From positions 1 through 64,000 of the forward strand of contig JAAYCM010000098.1 in NCBI GenBank assembly GCA_012729765.1: a stretch of DNA of 64,000 nt, read 5' to 3'. This DNA comes from Chloroflexota bacterium (GTDB lineage: Bacteria; Chloroflexota; Anaerolineae; Aggregatilineales; Aggregatilineaceae). The notes under the pieces were generated by a model. That model searched no databases. It worked only from the letters and a program-made list of their open reading frames with translations, and was not told where the DNA came from. A program made the position numbers and the translations under genes. The number at the start of each line of letters is the position of its first letter. The stretch's first letter is position 1. Positions 46,416 to 57,077 of this stretch are shown here, piece by piece.

Positions 46416-47645
46416 TTATCCCTTCAATTCGATAACCAGATCATACGGACAGTCGGTCAAAATTTCCACCTCGCCCGCCTCGTTGAGGTACACCGTGTCC
46501 TCGACGCGCATGCCGAATCCCCGGTCGGGATAGTACAGCCCCGGCTCGATGGTGAAGAGGTTGCCGGGCCGCAGCGTGTGCGTGTCGGAAAAGGTCGGGA
46601 AGTAGGGCGCTTCGTGCACATTGAGGCCGACGCCGTGCGCCAGGCTGTGGACATAGCCGCTTGAGGTGCCGGGCGTATTGAGCACGGTCGGATGCCCGAA
46701 TTCCTCAAAGTATTCGCACACCAACACCTGCACCTCACGCGTCGAAACACCCGGCTTGCACGCCAGAATCGAGTGGCGGTAGGCTTCCATCACGTGATCG
46801 TAGGCGGCCTGGACTTCGGGCGCGGCGTGGCCGATGCTCCACGTGCGCGTCATGTCGTGGAAGTAGCCGCCCGGCTCGCGGGGGAACAGGTCGAACACAA
46901 TCGACTGGCCGAGTCTGAGCGGCTCCGCATCGTCGCCCTTGCTGTGCGGCAGCGCCGCGTCGCGGCCCTGGGCGAAGATCATGCCTTCCGCGTCTTCCAG
47001 GTTGCGCTCGAACAACTGCATCCGCACATAATGCTTGACATCGCCAATCGTTAGCGGCGTGCCATCGGCCTGCACCACCACGCCATCCGCCGCCCGGTGG
47101 CCCGCGATCCACTCGCGCGCGGCACGCATCACGGCGCTGGTCCGCTGGCCGACATCGCGCAGGCGCGCCAGCTCGTCAGCGTCCTTCGTCTCGTAGGCGC
47201 GGTCGAACAGGTTGTTGCGCACCTGGGCCGGCACGAACTCAACCATATCGCCGAGGTGCTGGCTCAGGTTGAGGATCGTGCTGTAGGCCGCGTTGATATC
47301 GCCCACACCGTAGACTGTGATCCGGCCCTGTACGCCCAGCTTCTCAAAGACGTGCCGGTACCACGCCGCCTGAAACGCGTGCGGATCGTCCTTATACTCG
47401 CGGCTGAGCCGGCCATAGTCGAAATCCTCGAAGCTGTAGACGGTCAGGCCACTGTGGGCCGCCTCTTCGACTTCCATCAGGTTTGCGATCAGCACCGGCG
47501 CGGCCCCGCACTGCTTGATCGCCATACCTGAAAAATGCGCCCCGTTGCTCAGATAGGCGCGGTAGGGGTCCGGGTGTTCGCCGGGCAGGATCAGAATCGC
47601 GTCGATCCGGTCAGCTTCCATCAAACGGTCGAGATCGGCTTTCAT
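46416..47645 (-). CDS. M24-family (Xaa-Pro) aminopeptidase
   Basis: A 409-aa metallopeptidase of the pita-bread fold. N-terminal creatinase-like domain (about 1-165) and catalytic domain with the five metal ligands: Asp in SIVFDLFPR and Asp in YFHDMTRTW, His in YVHSLAHGVGLNVHEAPYF, Glu in FTIEPGLYY and Glu in MRVEDTVYL. Probably removes an N-terminal residue ahead of proline. It lies 42 bp upstream of tsaD on the same strand and 56 bp after the small membrane protein. Confidence 0.88.
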   Translation of the reverse strand: MKADLDRLMEADRIDAILILPGEHPDPYRAYLSNGAHFSGMAIKQCGAAPVLIANLMEVEEAAHSGLTVYSFEDFDYGRLSREYKDDPHAFQAAWYRHVFEKLGVQGRITVYGVGDINAAYSTILNLSQHLGDMVEFVPAQVRNNLFDRAYETKDADELARLRDVGQRTSAVMRAAREWIAGHRAADGVVVQADGTPLTIGDVKHYVRMQLFERNLEDAEGMIFAQGRDAALPHSKGDDAEPLRLGQSIVFDLFPREPGGYFHDMTRTWSIGHAAPEVQAAYDHVMEAYRHSILACKPGVSTREVQVLVCEYFEEFGHPTVLNTPGTSSGYVHSLAHGVGLNVHEAPYFPTFSDTHTLRPGNLFTIEPGLYYPDRGFGMRVEDTVYLNEAGEVEILTDCPYDLVIELKG

Positions 47646-47701
47646 AGGTTGGTCCTCGTCACAAACAGATTATGGTATCGGCTGGCGCGGGCTGGCCGGG
47701 A

Positions 47702-48127
47702 TCAGGCTTCTGGCTGGTCGTGCTCGCGGATGCGCAGGAAGACCTCGATCACAACCAGGCTGAGCGCCAGGAAAAACGCGATCAGCGGGTTGAGCACGCG
47801 CGGAATCTGGAGCCAGGCGCACGCCACCACAAACAGCCCGATCCAGATGCTCTGGCGCAGGATCACGGCCCCCGATGGCGGCGGCGCGTCCTGGCTGGTG
47901 AAGCGCAGATTCAGAAAGCGCACGAAGGGCAGCACAGTGCCGGTCACGGCCAGGTAGAGCAGCACGAAGAACAGCCACCGGGGAAAGGCGGTTGGCAGGT
48001 AAGCCGTCACCAGGACCCACAGCCCGATCCACCCGGCCAGCGCCATCAGCGCGGCGGCGATCAGGACGCCAATGTGATCGGGTGTGGTGGTCGAATGCGG
48101 TTGGGTCGGGTCGGTCTGCTTGCTCAT
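47702..48127 (-). CDS. Small membrane protein, unknown function
   Basis: A 141-aa protein with about four hydrophobic segments (HIGVLIAAALMALAGWIGLW, LFFVLLYLAVTGTVLPFV, QSIWIGLFVVACAWLQI, LIAFFLALSLVVIEVFLRI) and short charged ends. The ATG at 48127 is preferred; the frame remains open to 48163. I recognise no family. It is the first gene of a short minus-strand run ending in tsaD. It may help assemble a membrane complex, but this is only suggested by size. Confidence 0.65.
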   Translation of the reverse strand: MSKQTDPTQPHSTTTPDHIGVLIAAALMALAGWIGLWVLVTAYLPTAFPRWLFFVLLYLAVTGTVLPFVRFLNLRFTSQDAPPPSGAVILRQSIWIGLFVVACAWLQIPRVLNPLIAFFLALSLVVIEVFLRIREHDQPEA

Positions 48128-48256
48128 GCGGGCAATTATAGCCACGCCGTCACCGGCCCACAATCCCCGCTACCGCCCACTGCGGCGATGGTTTAGAATG
48201 CCAGGGGATACGTGCAAAAGGCTAAATATTCTAACCCATTCCTAATTAATTCCTGT

Positions 48257-48286
48257 TTGACATTAGTAGCCCATTTGTTCTATGAT
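48257..48286 (+). promoter_or_regulatory. Strong sigma70-type promoter for the DUF5131 gene
   Basis: Perfect TTGACA (48257-48262), an 18-base spacer and TATGAT (48281-48286), in AT-rich DNA. The predicted transcript starts near 48293, about 34 nt before the ATG at 48327. Confidence 0.7.
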
Positions 48287-48326
48287 AGATTTCAGTATTC
48301 AATGTTGTGTTAAATGGTGACAAAGT

Positions 48327-49133
48327 ATGAACAAGCAGCGAAAAAATGCAGGTGGCCGAGGAATTGAATGGACTGATTGGACCTGGAATCCGACTGCGGG
48401 CTGCATGCATGGCTGCACCTGGAAAATGCCTGACGGCAGTATTGCCGAGTGCTATGCAAAAAAAATCGCTGAAGGGCTAGCTCGCGCTGCTTATCCCCAG
48501 GGATTCGAGCATCATTACTGGCGAGAGCATACTTTACAGGAACCGCTGAAAGAAAAGACTCCCAGCAAAATTTTTGTGGGTAGTATGGCCGATCTCTTTG
48601 GACACTGGACCCCTGCTGAACAGATCAGGCAAGTGCTCGATGTCATGCGTCAAGCACACTGGCATACCTTCCAGACTTTGAGTAAGTACCCGATCCGTTT
48701 GCCGGAATTTAACCCCTTCCCATCTAACGTGTGGGTTGGTGTCAGCCTGCCCGCTGGTCATCTCATGTCAGAAACGGGTGGTGCTCGTGCACTGAAGTCC
48801 TACTTAAAACAGATGACCAAGATTGAAGCCGGTATTCGGTTTATGAGCGTCGAACCGTTGTGGTTTGATGCGAGCCGGGTTTTTCAGGAGTGGCTAGAGA
48901 CAAACGAGAGCCTACCCTTTTAATGGATCATTATCGGAGCAGCGACAAATGGGCGTAAAGCTTATCAACCCGATCCGGCATGGGTAGAAAATCTAGTCGC
49001 TGTTATGGAGGAGCAAAAGATCCCCATCTTTTTCAAAGGGAATCTCGTCTGGCCTACATGGCGTGAGGAATTTCCAGCGAGCTTAGAACCAGTGATGCTT
49101 GAAACTCACTATATGCAGGAGATTACGGTGTAA
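48327..49133 (+). pseudogene. DUF5131 (Gp37/Gp68) radical-SAM-like protein interrupted by an in-frame TAA
   Basis: Full frame of 268 residues with one stop (TAA at 48921-48923) after residue 198. The upstream part has the family start EWTDWTWNPTAGC and a three-Cys motif C26-C30-C42 (GCMHGCTWKM, then ECYAKK), a SMADLFGHWTP segment, LTKYP-like LSKYPIRLPEF, WVGVSLP and RFMSVEPLW. In the same frame after the stop the sequence continues WIIIGAATNGRKAYQPDPAW, PIFFKGNLVW and ends at 49133, the conserved C-terminal part of this family. The gene is intact apart from that codon. Its 3' end overlaps the convergent tcmP stop. It could be a recent nonsense mutation, a sequencing error or read-through. Confidence 0.75.
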
Positions 49134-50376
49134 AAGAAACTATCTCCGGGTTTCTTAGCTCTGTATATTGGGCACGTTTTTGGCGTTTAAGCAGGCTCAT
49201 GGCGCTTCTAATTTCGTCATGATGGTATGTTTCGTTAACTAAACGTCTCAGAACCTCTCGATACTCGATTACTTCACCTCTGCATAACTCATAAATGTGG
49301 TCCGCTATGACGTCCTTCGACGGTCTTGCTGGAACATTTGGGACCAAACCCATATGGTCTCCAAAGCCAGGCATAACTTGTGGTAGAACTCCGCCGCTGC
49401 TTTCTTGAAACTTCTCATCTTTCCACTGAATTCTAAGATTGTGTTCCCGTAACTTAGCATCATCAAGAATTTCATTCATTGCAAGTCCCCCTGTTGGATC
49501 GTGAGTTGTCAAAAATAAGTAGAACATTGTTCTTTCCTTGTCAGGGAACTTTAACGGTACAAGCTTGATGGCTAAACTCTCATCGGTGCTTTGTAGACTC
49601 CGTATGTATTCTTGAACGAGCCTTGTTTCCATTTCATCAGGAGTGTCTAAATAATCTGTGGCAATATTTCTCCAATTTCTATCACCGTATAGTTCGTCGT
49701 AGTACTGAAGATGTAATCCATGCTCCTGAGTACCCCTTACGACTGAGCCTGTTTTCTTATGCAAATCTTGATAGGGGAAATTAATCATTACATCTGCACG
49801 ATCCTGACCGACAATACGAGCCACTACGTCTAACGGTATGCCAAGCGGACCATATGGATCCAGCAGGTAAAAAGACCAGGTATATGGGGCAGAAGTGAAC
49901 GTTAACAGGTCTGCGGCGAAATCACGATAGTCTCCACAAACCGTTGCTATTTCACCGCTTCTGAGTGTTGAAAAGTCTGAAGTTTCCCGGATCCTGTTTG
50001 CTAGGCCAGCCCACTCTAAAGTATCAAGCAAGTCTTGGTAAATGCTTTTATCTTTTTCAATCAGTATCGCAAAAACTTCCGGAGTAAACCCGGCGGTAGT
50101 GCGCGCCGACTCACTGACCTTTTCCAACTCACTGATCCCAATCAAAGGGGAACCCGGTACTATATCTCTTGTGTTCCGCCCAGCCGAATATCTTCCCTTG
50201 TGGGCAAAACAGTCAACATATACAAATCTGACCCTGAAAGATCCACCTCGATTACGTGCTTTTAGATAAGGTCCTCTAAGTCCATTGATAATTATATTTC
50301 CCCAACGTGTAAGATAGCTCTCCAAAATTTCATGCTTTACAATTGTCTGCGTATCGCGAGGAGATAAGTTAGCCAT
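49123..50376 (-). CDS. tcmP: Three-Cys-motif partner protein TcmP
   Basis: A 417-aa protein matching the TcmP family, which is typically encoded next to three-Cys-motif DUF5131 proteins, as here. The N-terminal half has a Rossmann methyltransferase-like fold: FVYVDCFAHKGRY at the glycine-loop position, AILIEKDKSIY (acidic strand end), VCGDYRD and FYLLDPYGPLG (motif IV-like D-P-Y-G). The C-terminal part (about 245-417) is helical with a winged-helix-like end. ATG at 50376 with a GAGAGA site. An open extension to 50763 is shadow. The gene is AT-richer than its flanks. Function of the pair is uncharacterised as far as I know. Confidence 0.82.
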   Translation of the reverse strand: MANLSPRDTQTIVKHEILESYLTRWGNIIINGLRGPYLKARNRGGSFRVRFVYVDCFAHKGRYSAGRNTRDIVPGSPLIGISELEKVSESARTTAGFTPEVFAILIEKDKSIYQDLLDTLEWAGLANRIRETSDFSTLRSGEIATVCGDYRDFAADLLTFTSAPYTWSFYLLDPYGPLGIPLDVVARIVGQDRADVMINFPYQDLHKKTGSVVRGTQEHGLHLQYYDELYGDRNWRNIATDYLDTPDEMETRLVQEYIRSLQSTDESLAIKLVPLKFPDKERTMFYLFLTTHDPTGGLAMNEILDDAKLREHNLRIQWKDEKFQESSGGVLPQVMPGFGDHMGLVPNVPARPSKDVIADHIYELCRGEVIEYREVLRRLVNETYHHDEIRSAMSLLKRQKRAQYTELRNPEIVSFTP

Positions 50377-50560
50377 TGATCTCTCTTTTCCAACCCATTC
50401 ATAGAAGTAGCTTTTTAATATTGTAGCTATTGTTGAAAATATGCAAATCAACGAGTCGTAGTTGACTGGCTCTGAAGGACAGTACATCGGTGAAGCAGTT
50501 CGTCTATGATTTGGTATAATAGCAAGGTTGCAGATCGAACGAACGACACGAGATAAAACG

Positions 50561-52456
<1,896 letters not shown>

Positions 52457-52502
52457 CCTGGCAGGACACGGCGCGGCGGCGCGAGTTTTAGGGAGAGAAC
52501 CT

Positions 52503-54359
52503 GTGGCCGAAAACCCCATGGTCGGACTGGCCAGCATCATCGTCCTTGGCATCGGTGCGCAGTGGCTCGCGTGGCGGCTGAAACTCCCCTCGATTTTGCT
52601 GCTGCTGCTGTCCGGATTCGTGGCCGGGCCGGTGACAGGCCTTGTCGATCCCGATCGCCTGCTGGGCCAATCCCTGTTCCCCGTTGTCTCGATCTCGGTC
52701 GGGATCATCCTGTTCGAGGGCGGGCTGACGCTGCGCCTGCCTGAGGTGATGGGGATGCGCCGGGTGGTCATCCGTCTGATCACGATCGGGGCGCTGATCA
52801 CCTGGGTCATCGGCACGCTGGCGGCCTACTTCATCATCGACGTGGCGCTCGATCTGGCCCTGCTGATCGGCGCGATCTTCGTCGTGACCGGGCCGACCGT
52901 CGTGATACCGCTGCTCAAGCATGTGCGGGTCAATGCCCCCACCGGCCCGGTGCTCCGGTGGGAAGGGATTCTGATCGACCCGGTGGGCGCAACGCTGGCC
53001 GTGCTGGTCTTTGAGGTGATCCTGATCGACCAGGCGGGCGAGTTAAGCCCGGCGCTGATCCTGGTCGGCATTTTGCGGGTGCTGCTGGTCGGGGGCCTGA
53101 TCGGGTTTGTATCGGCCCGGCTGCTGATCGAAGTGATCCGGCGGCGTTGGGTGCCGGAATTCCTGCACAACGCGCTCACCCTGATGGTGATCGTGGCCGC
53201 CTTCACGCTTTCAAACGAGCTGCAGGTCGAGTCCGGCCTGCTGACCACCACCCTGATGGGCGTGGTTTTGGCAAACCAGCGCACGATTGAGGTCAAACGC
53301 CTGTCGCACTTCAACGAGGAGATCGGCATCCTGCTGCTGTCGAGCCTGTTTGTGCTGCTGGCGGCGCGTCTCGATCTGGACTCGCTCTCCTCAATCGGGG
53401 TCCGCGCGCTGGCATTTTTTGGCGTGCTGGTCTTCATCGCGCGCCCGCTGTCGGTGTATGTATCAACGTGGCGCTCGCAGCTTACCTGGCGCGAGCGGTT
53501 GTTCCTGGCGTGGCTGGCCCCGCGCGGGATCGTCGCGGTGGCGGTAACTTCATTGTTTGCCCTGGAGCTGGCCGAGCACGGCAATCCTGAAGCGGAAAGA
53601 ATGGTGCCGCTCACCTTCCTGGTCGTCATCGGCACGGTGCTGATCTACGGCCTGACCGCTGGCCCGCTGGCGAGCCGATTGGGGCTGGTGCTGCCGGAGC
53701 CACACGGTTTTCTGATCGTCGGGGCGCACGACTGGGCGCGCACCCTGGCCGCCCGGCTGCGCGAAACCGGGCGCGATGTGCTGCTGATCGATACCAACTG
53801 GAGTAATGTCAACGCGGCTAAGCTGGACGGCCTGCCGGCGGTGTACGCCAGCGTGCTCTCCGATCACGCGCTGGACGAAATCGATCTGAGCCGGATGGGC
53901 AATCTGTTGGCGCTGACCCGTAACGACGAAGTGAATGCCCTGGCGGCGCTGCGCTTTGCCGAGATTTTTGGCCGGGAGAACATCTACCAACTACCGCTGC
54001 AAGCCGAAGAGTCGCGCAAAAGCATCAGTACGGCGCAGCATGGCCGCTGTCTGTTCAGCAGCAAGGCCACTTTTCCATATCTGGTGCACCGCTTCAACAG
54101 CGGGGCCGTGATCAAAAAAGTGAAGCTGACCCAGGAATTCGCGTACCGGGATTTTCTCGCGCTCTATGGGGATGGCATCGTGCCGTTGTTCCTGGTCCAT
54201 GAGAGCGGCGAGGTGAGCGTCTTCACGACGGATACGGCGCTGACTCCGCGCGCCGGTCAAACGCTGCTCGCGCTGGTCGATCCGCTGCCGGACGAAGCGG
54301 CGACCCTGCCCGATGCCGTTCCATCGGCTGCATCCGAAACACCGCTCTCTCACCTGTGA
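52503..54359 (+). CDS. CPA-type cation/proton antiporter with cytoplasmic TrkA-N-like domain
   Basis: A 618-aa Na+/H+ or K+/H+ antiporter. About 12 membrane segments (residues 5-395), including SGFVAGPVTGLVDPDRLLGQ early and AIFVVTGPTVVIPLLK (about 118-133), typical of NhaP/KefB families; LAWLAPRGIVAVAVTSLFAL near 340. A soluble nucleotide-binding-type domain follows (about 400-600: FLIVGAHDWARTLAARL, LLIDTNWSNVNAAKL), resembling TrkA-N. GTG start with GGGAGAGAAC upstream. It could be KefB-like, but the ligand-binding residues were not checked. Monocistronic. Confidence 0.88.
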   Translation: MAENPMVGLASIIVLGIGAQWLAWRLKLPSILLLLLSGFVAGPVTGLVDPDRLLGQSLFPVVSISVGIILFEGGLTLRLPEVMGMRRVVIRLITIGALITWVIGTLAAYFIIDVALDLALLIGAIFVVTGPTVVIPLLKHVRVNAPTGPVLRWEGILIDPVGATLAVLVFEVILIDQAGELSPALILVGILRVLLVGGLIGFVSARLLIEVIRRRWVPEFLHNALTLMVIVAAFTLSNELQVESGLLTTTLMGVVLANQRTIEVKRLSHFNEEIGILLLSSLFVLLAARLDLDSLSSIGVRALAFFGVLVFIARPLSVYVSTWRSQLTWRERLFLAWLAPRGIVAVAVTSLFALELAEHGNPEAERMVPLTFLVVIGTVLIYGLTAGPLASRLGLVLPEPHGFLIVGAHDWARTLAARLRETGRDVLLIDTNWSNVNAAKLDGLPAVYASVLSDHALDEIDLSRMGNLLALTRNDEVNALAALRFAEIFGRENIYQLPLQAEESRKSISTAQHGRCLFSSKATFPYLVHRFNSGAVIKKVKLTQEFAYRDFLALYGDGIVPLFLVHESGEVSVFTTDTALTPRAGQTLLALVDPLPDEAATLPDAVPSAASETPLSHL

Positions 54360-54420
54360 GCACAGCCCGGCAGTGATCGTAAGTCTTTGCAAATTTTTCA
54401 CACAGTGGGCGCGTTTACGT

Positions 54421-54449
54421 TTGACCGAAAACCACGCGCAAGATACAAT
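54421..54449 (+). promoter_or_regulatory. Sigma70-type promoter of coaE
   Basis: TTGACC (54421-54426), a 17-base spacer and TACAAT (54444-54449). A GGAGGG ribosome site and the GTG start at 54491 follow about 40 nt later. Confidence 0.7.
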
Positions 54450-54490
54450 GATCCCACCACTGCGAGATCAAACCATCTGGAGGGAATGCC

Positions 54491-55660
54491 GTGGGTCGCT
54501 GGGAAAACAAGTACGTGATCGGCCTCACGGGGAATATCGCCACCGGCAAGAGCCTGGTACGCCGGATGCTGGAGCATCTGGGAGCATACACTATCGACGC
54601 CGACGGGCTGGCCCACCAGTCGATGGCACCGGGCGCTCCGGCTTACCAGCCGGTCATCAAGGCGTTTGGCGACTGGATTCTGGATGCTGAGGGGCGGATT
54701 GACCGGGGTAAGCTGGGTGCGGTCGCCTTTGCGCATCCCGACGCGCTGAACCGCCTGGAAGCGCTAACCCATCCTGTCGTCGGGCAGGCCATCGACACGC
54801 TGATTCAGCGCTCACGACACAAAGTGGTCGTGGTCGAGGCGATCAAGCTGCTGGAAGGGCATCTGGCCGGCCAGATGGATGCGATCTGGGTGGTGGACGC
54901 CGACGAGGCGCACCAGCTTGAGCGGCTCGCCAAGCGCGGGCTGTCGCAGGCCGAGGCGATCAAGCGCATCCGGGCGCAGAACCCGCAGGCCGAGAAGCTG
55001 GCCCAGGCGAACGTCGTGATCAAGAACAGCGGCAGCCCAGAAGATACCTGGGCGCAGGTGCGCAAAGCCTTGCAGGGGATTCAAGGCACGGCAGAAGCCG
55101 AAGCCGAGCAGGCGACGGTGCACCGCGTCCAGATGCAGGTGGGCAGCGCAGGCGCCGGTCAGCATGAGATCAAGGCGCTCGACATCGTGCGCGGGCTGCC
55201 GCGCAACGCCGATCAGATCGCGGGGCTGCTGCGCCAGGCGTCAGGCCGCGTGCTCACGCGTGAAAACGTGCTGATGCTGTTTGGGCAGAAGTCGTACATG
55301 ATGGCGATTGCCGATAACGAGCCGGTCGGGCTGGTCGGGTTCCTGGTCGAGAACCTGGTGACGCGTGTAGACGAGTTTTTCGTCAGCCCACAGGTGCCGA
55401 TGGCTCCCATTACGGCGGCGCTGGTAGACGCCATCGAGCGCGCCTCGAAGGAGCTGCAAAGCGAAGTCGGCTACATTTTTGTGCCGCAGGGCGCGGCCCC
55501 GGCGCTGCTCGACACGCTGAAGAAGCAGGGCTACGAGCGCCAGGAGCTTGACGATATTCGCGTCCCGGCCTGGCGCGAAGCCGTGCGCGAATCGCGCCCC
55601 GATGGCACGCTGATCATGGCAAAGAAGCTGCGGGCAGAGCGCGTGCTCAAGCCGCTTTAG
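54491..55660 (+). CDS. coaE: Dephospho-CoA kinase fused to a C-terminal GNAT-like domain
   Basis: A 389-aa two-domain protein. The N-terminal CoaE domain (about 1-195) adds phosphate to dephospho-CoA, the last step of CoA synthesis. Its P-loop is GLTGNIATGKS (about 11-21), with YTIDADGLAHQ and VVVVEAIKLLEGHLAGQMDAIW typical. The C-terminal 190 residues (about 196-389) resemble a GNAT acetyltransferase fold (MAIADNEPVGLVGFLVENLV, then a DEFFVSP strand and ALLDTLKKQGYERQE). Ordinary CoaE is about 200 aa. The acetyltransferase-like domain would use acetyl-CoA, so a product-sensing or coupled role is conceivable but unproven. GTG start with GGAGG 7 bases upstream. Confidence 0.88.
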   Translation: MGRWENKYVIGLTGNIATGKSLVRRMLEHLGAYTIDADGLAHQSMAPGAPAYQPVIKAFGDWILDAEGRIDRGKLGAVAFAHPDALNRLEALTHPVVGQAIDTLIQRSRHKVVVVEAIKLLEGHLAGQMDAIWVVDADEAHQLERLAKRGLSQAEAIKRIRAQNPQAEKLAQANVVIKNSGSPEDTWAQVRKALQGIQGTAEAEAEQATVHRVQMQVGSAGAGQHEIKALDIVRGLPRNADQIAGLLRQASGRVLTRENVLMLFGQKSYMMAIADNEPVGLVGFLVENLVTRVDEFFVSPQVPMAPITAALVDAIERASKELQSEVGYIFVPQGAAPALLDTLKKQGYERQELDDIRVPAWREAVRESRPDGTLIMAKKLRAERVLKPL

Positions 55661-55716
55661 GCGGCGCACGCCGGTCTTTGGGGCCGGATGCCCGCCTAAG
55701 ATAGACGAGGCGACCT

Positions 55717-55998
55717 GTGGAACGTATGAGACAACAGCCAGTGCTTGGCCCGGTGATCCGCGTGTTCGAGACGTGGCCGCGCATCACCGCCTGGGCCGTT
55801 CTGTCGTTGGGCTGTATCCTGCTGCTGATCTACGAGGCCCGCGACGTGGGCCTGACGACCGGCAACTGGATCGCGCTGATCGTGGCGACCATCGCCGTTG
55901 CCGGGCTGTGCATCTGGATCGTCAGTTGGGAAGACGAGCCGGAGACTGCCGAAGCCGGTGTGAAGGCAGACGGTGGGGCCGAGCAGACCGACATCTAG
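55717..55998 (+). CDS. Small two-helix membrane protein
   Basis: A 93-aa protein with two membrane helices (ITAWAVLSLGCILLLIYEA and WIALIVATIAVAGLCIWIVSW) and an acidic, probably disordered cytoplasmic tail. GTG 55717 has GAGG 8 bases upstream; an ATG at 55726 is possible. I recognise no family. It lies 56 bp after the CoaE fusion. Confidence 0.6.
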   Translation: MERMRQQPVLGPVIRVFETWPRITAWAVLSLGCILLLIYEARDVGLTTGNWIALIVATIAVAGLCIWIVSWEDEPETAEAGVKADGGAEQTDI

Positions 55999-56029
55999 CC
56001 AGTATCCCCCCAACCATTCAAGGAAGTGC

Positions 56030-56062
56030 CAGCCCGCCCGCCAGACCGGACGGGCTGATTTT
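56030..56062 (+). terminator. Terminator between convergent small membrane gene and rsgA
   Basis: CAGCCCG (56030-56036) pairs with CGGGCTG (56051-56057), with further GC pairing possible in the loop, followed by ATTTTG on the plus strand. It fits as the end of the coaE/small-membrane-protein transcript. Confidence 0.55.
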
Positions 56063-56072
56063 GTATCCCGCG

Positions 56073-57017
56073 CTAATACACGTACTGCTCTTCAAGCTCT
56101 TCGCGCAGGCGCAGATAGCTGTCGTAGCGCTCCGGGCTGATCGCGCCGCGCTTGACCGCCGCCAGGACCGCGCAACCCGGCTCGTGGGTGTGCGTGCAGT
56201 CGGGGAATTTGCAGTCGGCCACATGATCCGCGATCTCGATGAAGTAACCGTCCAGCTCGTCCGGCTCGACATCCCAGGGCGAGATGGCGCGAATTCCCGG
56301 TGTGTCCGCGATCCAGCCGCCTTCGGCCAGCGGGACCAGCTCGCTGTAGCGCGTGGTGTGGCGGCCTTTGGTCGTCGCGCGGCTGACCGCGTTCACCCGC
56401 CGCCCCAGGTCCGGCTCGACGGTGTTGAGCAGGCTGGTTTTGCCCACACCCGAAGACCCGGTGAATACCGAAATTTTGCCGAGCAGCGTCTCGCGCAGGG
56501 CCGCGATCCCCGCGCCAGTGTGCGCGCTGACGTACAGCACCGGGTAGCCGATGGCGACATACGGCTCGAAGATGTCGCGGACCGGCTGCGGATCATCTTG
56601 CACCAGGTCATACTTGTTGACGCAGATCAGGATGTCGGGGATGCTGGCTTTTTCAGCGGCAACCAGGAAGCGGTCGAGCATCCGCACGTGCGGATCGGGC
56701 CGGGCGGCGGCAAAGACAAAGATCGCCTGGTCGGGGTTGGCGATGATGACCTGCTCGCGCTCGGCAGACGTGCCGACCGCCGAGGATGGGGCCACCCGCG
56801 AGAGCACGCGCTCGCGCTCCTCGACGGCGATAACCGTGCCGGTGCCGTCGGGCTGGGCCTCGATGGTGACCCGGTCGCCAATCGCGACCAGATCGGTATC
56901 CTTATACGCTTCTTTGAGCTTGCCTCTAAGCTGGCAAACGATGGGGCCGTTTGGGGTTTGAACGGTGAAAAAACCGCTTTGCGTCCGGGTGACCAAGCCT
57001 TGTAATTGTTCGCTCAA
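56073..57017 (-). CDS. rsgA: Ribosome small subunit-dependent GTPase A
   Basis: Circularly permuted GTPase that helps late 30S maturation; 314 aa from TTG 57017. An OB fold at the N-terminus (about 1-75: SGFFTVQTPNGPIVCQL). The G motifs are in permuted order: NKYD (G4, about 130), then GSSGVGKTSLLN (G1, about 180) and DTPG (G3, about 227). The zinc motif is at the C-terminus (DCKFPDCTHTHEPGCAV, about 262-278). TTG 57017 is preferred because GAGGAA lies 8 bases upstream; ATG 57047 and GTG 57092 are open but lack a good site, and the latter lies in a terminator. A structured leader precedes it. Confidence 0.9.
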   Translation of the reverse strand: MSEQLQGLVTRTQSGFFTVQTPNGPIVCQLRGKLKEAYKDTDLVAIGDRVTIEAQPDGTGTVIAVEERERVLSRVAPSSAVGTSAEREQVIIANPDQAIFVFAAARPDPHVRMLDRFLVAAEKASIPDILICVNKYDLVQDDPQPVRDIFEPYVAIGYPVLYVSAHTGAGIAALRETLLGKISVFTGSSGVGKTSLLNTVEPDLGRRVNAVSRATTKGRHTTRYSELVPLAEGGWIADTPGIRAISPWDVEPDELDGYFIEIADHVADCKFPDCTHTHEPGCAVLAAVKRGAISPERYDSYLRLREELEEQYVY

Positions 57018-57077
57018 TGCAGATTCCTCAACCCACCTCTCACTCATCGACTGCGGGTAAACGCTCGGATACGGCTC

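Noticed and set aside
49521-49531. GAACATTGTTC as a third LexA box
   Set aside because: Spacer is 3, not 4, bases and the site lies inside the tcmP coding region, not a promoter.
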